23,188 nucleotides of DNA from Deltaproteobacteria bacterium (GTDB lineage Bacteria; Desulfobacterota; DSM-4660; Desulfatiglandales; B25-G16), in assembly GCA_020348625.1 (NCBI GenBank), contig CP070752.1:2366799-2389986 (forward strand). Reading direction: 5' to 3'. This document shows, one piece after another, positions 14,339 to 22,333 of this stretch. The notes beneath the pieces were generated by a model. That model searched no databases, was not told the origin of the DNA, and saw only the letters and a program-made list of their open reading frames with translations. Positions within the stretch are counted from its first letter, which is position 1. Each line of letters starts with the position of its first letter. The position numbers and the translations under genes were made by a program.

Positions 14339-14366
14339 GGTATTTTAATATTGTGTCCAAAATACC
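14339..14366. repeat. Perfect 8-bp inverted repeat
   Basis: GGTATTTT (14339-14346) and AAAATACC (14359-14366) flank a 12-base spacer, between the IMPase-like gene and the MFS gene. It is AT-rich with no T-run after it, so an operator for the MFS gene or a weak hairpin are equally possible. Confidence 0.4.
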
Positions 14367-14545
14367 ACTGAGTCGCCGGGAAACAACCACTTCAGAGACA
14401 ATGCCGTTTATCTTAGATGCAGACCAGCAGGTTCCGCACCTAGCTTCGGCGTGGAATATCATATCTTAATCCTTAGATCTCATACCTCATTGACACCGAC
14501 CAAGCGTTATCGTATATTCCCTGCCCGACCTTGCACGATAAGCCT

Positions 14546-15811
14546 ATGAAAAGCACCTCTGGAGGTACCGCCATTTCTTCGAGATTAAGGAATCAGGTCT
14601 TCTATGGCTGGGTGGTAGTAGGAGCCGGCTTTATCATTCTACTCACTGGACTTGGTGCGCGCTTTTCTTATGGTGTCTTCTTCAAATCAATAGAAGTCGA
14701 TTTCAATCTTACCCGCTACGCAACATCCAGAATATTCTCGGCCTATATGTTGCTCTGTTCCGTTTTTGCGGTCTTGGGAGGTTGGACCTTGGATCAATAC
14801 GGGCCCAAAAGAGTGTGCCTTTTAATGGGTTCGTTCACGGGATTGAGCTTACTGCTCACCAGTCAAACCACTTCCGCGTGGCAACTGTACATCAGCTATG
14901 CCCTGTTGTTATCTCTGGGAACCGGTCCGCTGTATTCATTAATCAACGCAACGGTTTCGAGGTGGTTTGTTAAGAGGCGAGGCCTCGCCTTGAGCATTAC
15001 TTCCTCGGGAGCAAGTTTCGGTCCTATTGTGACAGCGCCCTTTGCTACTTACCTTCTCTCGATATTCGATTGGCGTATGGCATTTATAGTACTGGGAATA
15101 ATTTCATGGCTTTTCATTGGCTCAATGTCCTTGCTATTAAGAAAGGATCCGGCTGTTATGAAGCTCTTACCTGACGGTCAGAGGTCTCATGCGAAACAAG
15201 ATGCTCTTTCAATTGACGTGCAAACAGTCCAATCAACTGGTATCGATCTCTTCCAGGCGTTGAAAACCCAGCAGTTTTGGTTTTTGGGGTCGATCTGGTT
15301 GCTCATATCCTTCTGCCTTCACCTCCTCTACGTCCACATCATACCCTACGCAGTCGATATGGGATATTCACCGATGGACGCAGCTTTTGTCCTTAGCCTA
15401 ATAGGCGGAGCAAATATTATTGGTCGCCTCACGATCGGACGGGTATCAGACACAATAGGCAGAAGGTCTCCAACCGTAGTCTGTGCCTCGCTTCAGGTTG
15501 CAACCTTACTATGGCTCATGTGGGCCCGGGAATTGTGGATGCTTTACGGGATTGCGATAGTCTTTGGTTTCGGCTTCGGAGGGGTTGATCTTCTCGTGAC
15601 AACCCTCATTGGTGACGTATTTGGAACCCGGCGCATCGGAACGATAATGGGTCTTATGTCTGCTTGTTGGGGAATCGGTGCCGCGGTCGGCCCTGCCACA
15701 GGGGGATTTGCCTTTGATATTACTGGAAGCTATTTCATCGCCTTTGGATTTGCGGCAGCGGCTATGGTGATAGCAACCCTATTTGCGGGTAGTATCAAGG
15801 GAATCAGCTAG
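14546..15811 (+). CDS. MFS transporter, OFA/monocarboxylate-porter-like
   Basis: A 421-residue major facilitator with about 12 transmembrane helices. The N-terminal YGWVVVGAGFIILLTGLGARFSYGVFF is typical of the oxalate/formate antiporter and monocarboxylate branch. The loop 2-3 signature reads GGWTLDQYGPKRV and its C-terminal half-repeat GRVSDTIGRRSP. A central loop of about 40 residues separates the halves. The substrate is likely a small carboxylate, but that is an inference from family resemblance. The ATG at 14546 is preferred to a TTG 15 bases upstream; neither has a strong ribosome binding site. It appears to be a single-gene unit. Confidence 0.8.
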   Translation: MKSTSGGTAISSRLRNQVFYGWVVVGAGFIILLTGLGARFSYGVFFKSIEVDFNLTRYATSRIFSAYMLLCSVFAVLGGWTLDQYGPKRVCLLMGSFTGLSLLLTSQTTSAWQLYISYALLLSLGTGPLYSLINATVSRWFVKRRGLALSITSSGASFGPIVTAPFATYLLSIFDWRMAFIVLGIISWLFIGSMSLLLRKDPAVMKLLPDGQRSHAKQDALSIDVQTVQSTGIDLFQALKTQQFWFLGSIWLLISFCLHLLYVHIIPYAVDMGYSPMDAAFVLSLIGGANIIGRLTIGRVSDTIGRRSPTVVCASLQVATLLWLMWARELWMLYGIAIVFGFGFGGVDLLVTTLIGDVFGTRRIGTIMGLMSACWGIGAAVGPATGGFAFDITGSYFIAFGFAAAAMVIATLFAGSIKGIS

Positions 15812-16123
15812 TTCTTTCAAGATGACTACAACAAGCCGGTTCCCAACTGTCTGGTCTCCTCAGATTCCAAAAGCCCTCCCTTGGCCGTTTTGAATCTCTC
15901 CGGAGCAGAAAATGTTCTCAGTCGCCTGCACCGCTATCTATCCCTCGGAGCAAACAGAGCAGGTTTCCCCGAAACCGCGATCTTGAATCCCAAAAGTGAC
16001 GACCAGTCATACTGCTTGACTTATAATCTTCATATTCCTATAGTCTTTTGTCTTAATGGGGCCTTCTTTCGACAAAGAAACTCTTGCCTCAAATTGCAAT
16101 GAGATGAAGCCCGGGGGATAACG
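15812..16123. other. Gap upstream of yvcK
   Basis: 312 bases with no gene. It contains a perfect hairpin palindrome, GGTTTC-CCC-GAAACC (15962-15976), and the promoter candidate at 16016-16044. A short open frame across it has no ribosome binding site or recognisable motif. Confidence 0.5.
16016..16044 (+). promoter_or_regulatory. Sigma-70 type promoter of yvcK
   Basis: TTGACT, 17 bases, TATAGT: five of six at both elements with ideal spacing. It ends 79 bases before the GTG start of yvcK. Confidence 0.6.
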
Positions 16124-17101
16124 GTGACAGACGGAAAAACGAAAATCGTTACCATTGGTGGCGGAAGTGGACAGTTCGCGCTGCTCTCGGGCTTGCGGAA
16201 TCTGGAGGAGATCGAGATCACTGCGGTGGTCTCCATGGTTGACAGCGGCGGAAGCACCGGCAGGCTTCGGGATGAACTTGGCATCTTGCCTCCCGGCGAT
16301 GTTCTGAAATGCATTCTTGCACTCTCGCCGCATCACGATATTGTTCGAAAGATCTTGCTGAAACGGTTTACCGAAGACAGCCGCCTAGAGGGCCACAATG
16401 CAGGAAACATGCTTCTAACCATGCTTTCACAGTACACGGGCAGCTTTCCCGCGGGTGTACAGGCCCTTGCAGAAATCCTTGATACCCGTGGCACTATTCT
16501 GCCGGTCACGATTGATAAGGCAACACTTGTTGCCGAATTGACCGACGGGAGCCATATCTATGGAGAAACGGCAATCGATATACCGCGGGGGACACAGCGA
16601 GAAAAGATCCGTAATGTGTTCCTCGTTCCTCATCACAGCGACTGTATTTCGGTGTATCCTCCAGTGGTTGAGGCCATTAGGTCCGTAGACTACATTATTA
16701 TTGGGCCGGGTGATCTCTTTACAAGCATAATTCCTAACCTTATTGTTCCCGGTGTTAAGGAAGCAATCAAACAAACGAACGCGACCCTCTTATATGTTAT
16801 CAATATCATGACCAAGTTCGGGGAAACGCACAACTTTGCCGGTGTTGATTTTGTCAAGAAACTCGAGGACTATATTGAACGGCAGGTTGACGGAGTGATT
16901 TATAACACCAAAAGGCCTGATGAACATATCTTGGATCAGTACCAGAAGCAGAAGGCGGAATTCGTTGAGATTGACGTGAACGATGCTTGGTGGGGAGATA
17001 GAAAGATCTATACGGCCCAGATGCTCGATATCTCCGGCGGGATTGTACGGCATGACTCGAAAAGACTTGCATTGCTGATCCGGGAAATCAATTCGCCGTA
17101 G
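16124..17101 (+). CDS. yvcK: YvcK/CofD-like protein (gluconeogenesis factor)
   Basis: A 325-residue Rossmann-like protein. IVTIGGGSGQFALLSGL at the N-terminus is the nucleotide-binding loop. AVVSMVDSGGSTGRLRDELGILPPGDVLKC is the signature of the YvcK/CofD superfamily, and GHNAGNMLL and YIIIGPGDLFTSIIPNLIVPG follow. In Bacillus the homologue (GlmR) binds UDP-GlcNAc and supports growth on gluconeogenic carbon and cell-wall precursor balance; the role in Gram-negatives is unclear. The GTG start has GGGGGAT six bases upstream and a good promoter. It is not next to rapZ or whiA as in Firmicutes. The phosphatase gene 143 bases downstream may be co-transcribed. Confidence 0.9.
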   Translation: MTDGKTKIVTIGGGSGQFALLSGLRNLEEIEITAVVSMVDSGGSTGRLRDELGILPPGDVLKCILALSPHHDIVRKILLKRFTEDSRLEGHNAGNMLLTMLSQYTGSFPAGVQALAEILDTRGTILPVTIDKATLVAELTDGSHIYGETAIDIPRGTQREKIRNVFLVPHHSDCISVYPPVVEAIRSVDYIIIGPGDLFTSIIPNLIVPGVKEAIKQTNATLLYVINIMTKFGETHNFAGVDFVKKLEDYIERQVDGVIYNTKRPDEHILDQYQKQKAEFVEIDVNDAWWGDRKIYTAQMLDISGGIVRHDSKRLALLIREINSP

Positions 17102-17244
17102 CTAAGGGAGTTAAGTATAGCCGAAAAGGAGCAGAGATCCTTAATCTGCAGGGCCGCAGAAAGACCGTACATCACGTTTTGGCTACAGTTGGCTGGACGC
17201 GAACTCGCTCGGCACGAACTTACAAGAATCGGGTACTTATCAGG

Positions 17245-17733
17245 ATGAATGTCCTCTTCGTATGCAGTGCAAATGTTAGCAGAAGCTTTCTGGCCGAGAT
17301 GCTGCTCAGGCATGAAGTTGAAATCCATAAGTTGGATAACGTCTCTGTATCTTCTGCGGGCATCTACGCCTACCCGGGCAATCCCCCTGATCCAGTCATG
17401 GTGGACCATCTCGAGAAACAGGGTATGTCTGTTCCAATCCACGAGTCAAGGCAGGTTAGCACGGAGGATATAGCGTGGGCAGACCTGATCCTTGTGATGG
17501 AGCAGGCTCATGCACGGGATCTCGAGGTGCGGTGGCCTGAAGCCAAAGGAAAGACCGAGTTTTTGGGTCGGTATATCTCAGCAGGGCCTGATGCTGACGA
17601 TATCGTTGATCCCTTCGGCAAGCCGCAATATTACTACCGCCTTGCTCAGTCGCAAATCACCCTCGCCCTCCGTGCCTTGATCGAAAGGATCCTTGCAAGT
17701 CCTCAAGAAGAGGAAAACTGTTTTACTTCATGA
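17245..17733 (+). CDS. Low-molecular-weight protein-tyrosine-phosphatase family protein
   Basis: A 162-residue phosphatase. The P-loop CSANVSRS gives nucleophile Cys7 and phosphate-binding Arg13 at the N-terminus, and the general-acid Asp sits in VDPFGKPQYYY near residue 117. Both fit LMW-PTP. The loop differs from the common CxGNxCRS (Ala for Gly, Ser for Cys). Related proteins act on phosphotyrosine, phosphoarginine or arsenate, and the sequence does not separate these. The ATG at 17245 puts the P-loop at the usual distance from the N-terminus but has only a weak AGG next to it; a TTG 66 bases upstream is unlikely. Its stop shares TCATGA with the convergent gene. Confidence 0.82.
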   Translation: MNVLFVCSANVSRSFLAEMLLRHEVEIHKLDNVSVSSAGIYAYPGNPPDPVMVDHLEKQGMSVPIHESRQVSTEDIAWADLILVMEQAHARDLEVRWPEAKGKTEFLGRYISAGPDADDIVDPFGKPQYYYRLAQSQITLALRALIERILASPQEEENCFTS

Positions 17734-18690
17734 GGAAATGTATCTGAAAACAAAACTCTTCCCATCCTCATCCATTTCCCTTTGAATCAGCCCCTCCTCC
17801 TCGAGGTATTTCAGGTGAGCGATCGCTTCACCGGTTGCAAACCATTTCTGCCTCAATGGAAAGAGATCCCAGGAATCATAGGTGATATCCCAGCTCATCT
17901 TTGCAGCCACCTGGAAGGCATTCTGCGCCCCCTCCATCAAAATAGCCACGATCTCTCTAGCTCTCATCTCGTGGTGGCTCTTTAACTCCTGAATCCTTTT
18001 CTCGGGGTTTCCGAGAAGGCTCCTGTGGCCCGGTAGAACGAGTTCAACCTCGTACTTGCTTACCTTATCCAAACTCGCCAAATACTCCATAAGCGGATTT
18101 CTATCGTATGACCACAAGGTAATGTTGGGCGTTATCTCGTCGAGAATGTGATCGCCAGCTACCAGGACTCTCTTTTCGGGTTCATACAGGCATAGATGCC
18201 CCGCCGTATGACCCGGTGTCTCAATACACATGAACTGATATTCACCCGCTGTGATGCTATCGCCTTCTCTTACGATGCTGAAAGGCAGATTATACTCGGG
18301 CGGACTTTGCGGCCCCTTTTGAAGCTCGTCTTCCGGAAACCCGTTTAACCGAGCAAAGTCAATAAATCTCCGCCAGCGGGCAGCGTTTTGAAGCCATTCC
18401 GAATCGGGCCTGTTGAAATAGATGCGCGAGGTATCAGTGGCGAGACTGGGGACAAGTCCGAGGTGATCACCATGCCCGTGGGTGACGAAGAAATCCGTAT
18501 TTCTTAAGTCTATGCCCAGATGTGCTAAACCCGCCTGCATTGCCACCATGCACTCCTCACGATCCCACCCTGTGTCTATAATCAGATTCCGCTCCTTTCC
18601 TTTAATCACGTAAGAGTTGAGGACTTTCAAGGGGCTATCAGGAAGCGGGATTTCCAGTTTGTATAGACGGGGTAGTATCTCTTCGGTCAT
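17728..18690 (-). CDS. Metallo-beta-lactamase-fold hydrolase with C-terminal winged helix
   Basis: A 320-residue hydrolase. THGHGDH gives ligands His71, His73, Asp75 and His76. GHTAGHL and VAGDHIL supply the next His and the bridging Asp, and LPGHRSLLG the last His. The C-terminal part (about 240-320, ending HLKYLEEEGLIQREMDEDG) resembles the winged-helix tail found on lactamase-B2-like proteins. Many such proteins are thioesterases or lactonases; the substrate is unknown. The ATG at 18690 has AAGGA eight bases upstream and is preferred to an adjacent TTG. It converges on the phosphatase gene with a six-base overlap. Confidence 0.85.
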   Translation of the reverse strand: MTEEILPRLYKLEIPLPDSPLKVLNSYVIKGKERNLIIDTGWDREECMVAMQAGLAHLGIDLRNTDFFVTHGHGDHLGLVPSLATDTSRIYFNRPDSEWLQNAARWRRFIDFARLNGFPEDELQKGPQSPPEYNLPFSIVREGDSITAGEYQFMCIETPGHTAGHLCLYEPEKRVLVAGDHILDEITPNITLWSYDRNPLMEYLASLDKVSKYEVELVLPGHRSLLGNPEKRIQELKSHHEMRAREIVAILMEGAQNAFQVAAKMSWDITYDSWDLFPLRQKWFATGEAIAHLKYLEEEGLIQREMDEDGKSFVFRYISS

Positions 18691-18961
18691 CAATACATTC
18701 CTTACAGACTGTGTTACCTTTTATCCTGCAAAGCTCAGCAGGGTATCTTGTGGGAATCCGACCCCACCCAGGCAGGCTGACGGACACGCGAGTATGTCAT
18801 CCGATCAGAAGACTGTCAAGCCCGTTATGGAGCATACAACGACCACGCATAGTGAAACTCACCTATCGAGTTTTGGCTTGTCGGTGGGTATGGGATGGTT
18901 ATAAGGGGACAAAACCTCGCTTTTCCTGGGTGACTTCCTATGCGGTATGCAGAATGTAACT

Positions 18962-18990
18962 TCGACAAACAACTAAACAGCTGCTATACT
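18962..18990 (+). promoter_or_regulatory. Strong sigma-70 type promoter for the cyclophilin-like gene
   Basis: TCGACA, 17 bases, TATACT: five of six at both boxes with ideal spacing, 106 bases before the ATG at 19097. Confidence 0.55.
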
Positions 18991-18994
18991 GCCA

Positions 18995-19006
18995 GCTCAA
19001 TTGAGC
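18995..19006. promoter_or_regulatory. Perfect 12-bp palindrome at the predicted start site
   Basis: GCTCAATTGAGC is a perfect palindrome beginning four bases after the -10 TATACT, so it covers the predicted transcription start. This is the classic position for a repressor operator. The regulator is unknown. Confidence 0.45.
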
Positions 19007-19096
19007 GAAAAGAAACTGGTCCATTGCGGGGACAAATGCGTCTGTTCGGTTGTTGCTGCAGCCTCTGAGGACAAATTGTTAGAATAAAGGGGGTAC

Positions 19097-19486
19097 ATGA
19101 GCTTGAAAGACATCAATATATCGATTGGCGATATCACTGTTGTCGCCGAAATAGGGGAAAGCCTTACGGCCCGGAAGATATGGGATACCCTTCCTGTCGA
19201 CGGCACAGCAAATAGGTGGGGCGATGAAATCTATTTCGCGATTCCCGTGAAAACCGAAGAAGAGCCTGATGCACAGGAGGATGTCCAGGTAGGCGATCTC
19301 GGATACTGGCCGCCTGGCAGTGCCTTTTGTATCTTCTTCGGTCCAACCCCTGCAAGCACTGACGAGCATCCCCGCGCAGCCAGTCCAGTAAACATCTTCG
19401 GGCACATAAAGGGTGATGCGCGCGTTTTTCAGGCAGTACAGAGTGGTTCAGCCGTTCGAGTTGAGCGTTCTGGTGGACCTCAGTGA
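19097..19486 (+). CDS. Cyclophilin-like fold protein (TM1367/DUF369 type)
   Basis: A 129-residue protein. ARKIWDTLPVDGTANRWGDEIYFAIPV followed by VQVGDLGYWPPGSAFCIFFGPTPAS is the signature of the small cyclophilin-like family (PF04126). These proteins share the cyclophilin barrel but lack clear prolyl-isomerase residues; the function is unknown. AAGGGGGT lies before the ATG and a strong promoter with an operator-like palindrome is upstream. RNase D begins 158 bases downstream and might be read from the same transcript. Confidence 0.8.
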   Translation: MSLKDINISIGDITVVAEIGESLTARKIWDTLPVDGTANRWGDEIYFAIPVKTEEEPDAQEDVQVGDLGYWPPGSAFCIFFGPTPASTDEHPRAASPVNIFGHIKGDARVFQAVQSGSAVRVERSGGPQ

Positions 19487-19643
19487 CGGGAACTGAGGCA
19501 GAAGCTTCTGTCAGCTATGAGGTAATCCACCAAAGTCAGGACTCAGGCTTTAACCCCGTTTTCGAATTACCATTGCAGCGCCTGAAATACTCGCTCTCAA
19601 CATGCTGGTAGGGATGGTGCCGGCTGGAAAGGAGAAACTTCAC

Positions 19644-20804
19644 GTGGGCAAACCGGTTACAGATCACATGCAACCTCCCTATGAGATGGTTGAAAAACCA
19701 CCGGACCTTCGCCGGATAGCCAAAGACCTCCACACGGGGGCGATTATCGGTGTGGACCTAGAGGCTGATTCCATGTTTCACTACCAGGAGAAGGTCTGCC
19801 TAGTTCAGATGGCGTCAAACGACCGGACCTTTCTGATCGACCCGCTTGCTATCAAGGATCTCTCGCCTCTTACGCCGGTTTTTGCTGACCCAGGTCTCAG
19901 AAAGGTTTTCCACGGGGCCGATTATGATATCCGTTCGCTATACAGGGATTTCGGTATTGAGGTCCGTTCTCTTTTCGACACCCAGATTGCGGCTCGGTTT
20001 CTCGGCTTCAGGCAGACCAGCCTTGCAAGCCTGCTAAAGGATGTGTCCGGTCTACTCATTGAAAAGAAGTATCAAAAAAAGGACTGGTCGCAGAGACCTC
20101 TGCCTCCTGCAATGTGCGCCTACGCTGCCCGAGATGCCTGTCACCTTGTGGAGTTGAGCAAGGTCTTTGAGGAAAGACTACGGGCTAAAGGCCTGCTCTT
20201 CTGTGTAGAGGAAGAATGCGAGGTGCTGAGCAACGTGCGTCCTGTCCCAGTGGAGGAGACACCATTTTTCCTGAGGTTCAAAGGCGCCGGGAATCTGGAT
20301 TCCCGGAGCCTCGCGGTCTTGGAGGCACTTCTGAGATTTCGTGACGAATTGGCCAGGAAGCAGGATCGGCCACCCTTCAAGATATTGGGGAACATACCTA
20401 TCATGGAAATGGCCCAGAAAAAGCCGGTGAGCGTACGTGAACTCAAATCCGTCGGAAGGTTGAGCGCGCGACATATAGAATCCCTCGGGAGCGCGCTTCT
20501 GCAAAGAATATCCCAGGCCCTCAGCCTGCCTGAAGAAGCATTGCCCAGTTATCCCTACAAGCCCAGATCGGCATATGATCCAAAGGTGGCGCGCCGAATC
20601 AGGGCGCTCAGAGAATGGCGGGTGCAACGATCCAAGGGTCTCAATATCGATTCAGCCCTCACCCTGACCAATGCTCAAATCCGTTCCTTGGCCGACGCAC
20701 CCCCGAAGAAACCCGGAGATTTGCAACGGATGGGTGGGTTGCGAAAATGGCAGAAGCGACTTTTCGGTAATGAGATCTGCGAGCTCCTCGACTCGGTCGG
20801 CTAA
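19644..20804 (+). CDS. rnd: Ribonuclease D (DEDDy 3'-5' exonuclease with HRDC domains)
   Basis: A 386-residue exonuclease involved in tRNA and stable RNA 3' maturation. The exonuclease domain (about 20-190) has DxE in GVDLEADSM (Asp38, Glu40), the second Asp in FHGADYDIRSL and the Y-x3-D motif in YAARDACHLVEL. Two HRDC domains follow (about 223-297 and 315-386). The start is set at GTG 19644 because AAAGGAG lies nine bases upstream; the ATG at 19602 and another at 19614 lack a properly spaced site. It ends before a convergent small membrane protein without an evident terminator. Confidence 0.9.
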   Translation: MGKPVTDHMQPPYEMVEKPPDLRRIAKDLHTGAIIGVDLEADSMFHYQEKVCLVQMASNDRTFLIDPLAIKDLSPLTPVFADPGLRKVFHGADYDIRSLYRDFGIEVRSLFDTQIAARFLGFRQTSLASLLKDVSGLLIEKKYQKKDWSQRPLPPAMCAYAARDACHLVELSKVFEERLRAKGLLFCVEEECEVLSNVRPVPVEETPFFLRFKGAGNLDSRSLAVLEALLRFRDELARKQDRPPFKILGNIPIMEMAQKKPVSVRELKSVGRLSARHIESLGSALLQRISQALSLPEEALPSYPYKPRSAYDPKVARRIRALREWRVQRSKGLNIDSALTLTNAQIRSLADAPPKKPGDLQRMGGLRKWQKRLFGNEICELLDSVG

Positions 20805-20880
20805 GCAAATGTCCGCAGGATGATGCGATAGACCTCAGATGTTACCCAGAAAAGCGGTTTACCGTCTTGAAATGGGTGTT

Positions 20881-21228
20881 TCAGAACCTTTCTTGTACCT
20901 CCGACTTGCTTTTCTTGATAGTGAATTCAAGCTCAGTCAGCGTTATCCCGAAGACACGAATCTCATCATAATATGAGAGGCTAATGGTCACGTTGTTCTT
21001 TTCATCCTTTGCGATCTTAAAGTCGTCTCCGGTAAAACTCCGCCCTGCCTCCTTCATTTTTCTGGTCAAAAACCCCCTCGTATCGCCAACAGACTTCTTG
21101 GTTCCAAATATGGCAGCAGCCTCAATATCCTGGCCGATCCAATACTTGTGCCAGTAAGGCCGTGCTATGCTGACTGCGATCCAAATCAAGGCAAGTAAAA
21201 CTGCATACCCCACAATCTTCCTAAACAT
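20881..21228 (-). CDS. Single-pass membrane protein, DUF4845-like
   Basis: A 115-residue protein with an N-terminal transmembrane helix (about 6-24, VGYAVLLALIWIAVSIA) and a soluble domain. The pattern of a helix with RGFLTRKMKEAG, a charged turn and paired strands VTISLSYYDEIRVFGITLTELEF resembles DUF4845 proteins of unknown function, but the similarity is judged by eye. The ATG at 21228 is at the right distance from GGGGGT; a GTG six bases upstream is too close. It lies downstream of the psp genes on the same strand across a 348-base gap, so linkage to the psp operon is not assured. Confidence 0.55.
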   Translation of the reverse strand: MFRKIVGYAVLLALIWIAVSIARPYWHKYWIGQDIEAAAIFGTKKSVGDTRGFLTRKMKEAGRSFTGDDFKIAKDEKNNVTISLSYYDEIRVFGITLTELEFTIKKSKSEVQERF

Positions 21229-21576
21229 CGTCACATACCCCCGTTCTTAAGTCATTTTTTGCAAATCATGGCCTGTGCGCCCGACCAAACGATGGACGGC
21301 ATGTATCGATCATTAGAAGAGATGCTTGACTTGATAATCCTCATCTTCTCAGCCGATCCTCAGTATTCGTATCAAAAAAAGGAGTTCAAGTCAAAAGGAG
21401 AGTCACGCGGCGAGCAGGGTTGTCGATCGTAAACATAGAGCACCTGGCAAGCAGAATTCAAGCAGTACTGAGAGGTGAAGCAAGGAAGGCACAAGCGATA
21501 CGAAGCATAATGCATTTTTCAGGGTCCAGTTTCCGTAGGCTTGATGGTAAAGAGTGTGAAAGGTGCAGTCAAGACC
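21229..21576. other. Gap between pspC and the small membrane protein
   Basis: 348 bases without a gene I can support. A plus-strand open frame starting at TTG 21420 has no ribosome binding site and runs into the 3' end of pspC. No clear hairpin-plus-T-run terminator is seen after pspC. Confidence 0.5.
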
Positions 21577-21960
21577 CTAAGAATTCAGCTTATTCTCCCA
21601 CTCGAACTCCCGCCCCGTTACATGATCTTCCATGCGCCGTATTCGGCGCTCGAGATTTTCATATCTCCGTTTGAGCCTGTCAGTCGCTCCTCTGTGCGAA
21701 TGAACATAGCTGTCGTAAAATTCCTGCTCTTCATCGGTTTCTATGGGTATTACCGGCTCCGGCTTCATCAGGAGTGCGGCAACGAAGTACAGTATCATGA
21801 CAGGCCAGAATCCCGTAAGGAAGAGTAATACCAGGGTGATGACCCGCGCCCAAAACACGGAAAAATCAAAATAATCGGCTATGCCCCTACACACACCGAG
21901 TATGATCCCGTTGCGGGAACGGTAGAGTCCATCTCCAAGAATCCTTTCAAATCGTCTCAT
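21577..21960 (-). CDS. pspC: PspC-domain envelope stress protein
   Basis: A 127-residue inner-membrane protein. The PspC domain (about 8-70) has the typical LYRSRNGIILGVCRGIADYFDFSVFWARVI, with a hydrophobic helix ending in LMKPEP. A charged, coiled-coil-prone tail (about 93-120) follows. PspC works with PspB in sensing inner-membrane damage and releasing PspF from PspA. Its start overlaps the pspB stop as ATGA. The order pspA-pspB-pspC matches enterobacterial psp operons; no pspD or pspE follows. Confidence 0.92.
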   Translation of the reverse strand: MRRFERILGDGLYRSRNGIILGVCRGIADYFDFSVFWARVITLVLLFLTGFWPVMILYFVAALLMKPEPVIPIETDEEQEFYDSYVHSHRGATDRLKRRYENLERRIRRMEDHVTGREFEWENKLNS

Positions 21961-22205
21961 GATTCACGGTCCTTTCTTTCACGCTCCAAAATAATGGTCT
22001 CTAGCGCCTCCACCCGTGCTTCCATCCGTGATAACCCCTGATATATCTCTTGGATCATCCTGGCTTCCTCACTCTGAACCCTCTGGCCTTTCCGGGATAG
22101 CCCCCCTTTCAGAATCTTGATGGCCATGAGGATCGTGCTGCCGATAATGGCCACCACCAGCACACTACCTCCGAAAACAATAGCTACAATCAGAACACCG
22201 TGCAT
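21957..22205 (-). CDS. pspB: PspB-like envelope stress protein
   Basis: An 82-residue inner-membrane protein. An N-terminal transmembrane helix (about 3-30) is followed by a coiled-coil segment (EEARMIQEIYQGLSRMEARVEALETIIL), as in PspB, which is about 75 residues in E. coli. It lies between pspA and pspC, with an ATGA overlap to pspC. AAGGGAG stands 11 bases before the ATG, a slightly long spacing, and the 128-base gap to pspA could hold an RNA processing site. Confidence 0.85.
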   Translation of the reverse strand: MHGVLIVAIVFGGSVLVVAIIGSTILMAIKILKGGLSRKGQRVQSEEARMIQEIYQGLSRMEARVEALETIILERERKDRES

Positions 22206-22333
22206 GACAGAACTAACTCCCTTTCATCTACATAATGCGGCGCTGAGAACTGTGGCAGTAACGAAACGAATGAGACCTTATACAGTATTCGCCCCTTTCC
22301 CCTGCAAAAGGGCTATCACCAATTCAAAGCACT

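Larger units (their letters stand above)
18691..19096. other. Gap upstream of the cyclophilin-like gene
   Basis: 406 bases with no gene of which I am confident. It contains two promoter candidates: TTGTCG-N16-TATAAG at 18878-18905 and the better one at 18962-18990 with a palindrome at the start site (listed separately). Short open frames have no ribosome binding sites. Confidence 0.5.

Noticed and set aside
14199..14462. 87-codon minus-strand open frame with a passable AAGGA upstream
   Set aside because: It overlaps the end of the IMPase-like gene by 94 bases, and its sequence matches no family I recognise.
21420..21674. 84-codon plus-strand open frame
   Set aside because: TTG start without a ribosome binding site and a 3' part antisense to pspC.
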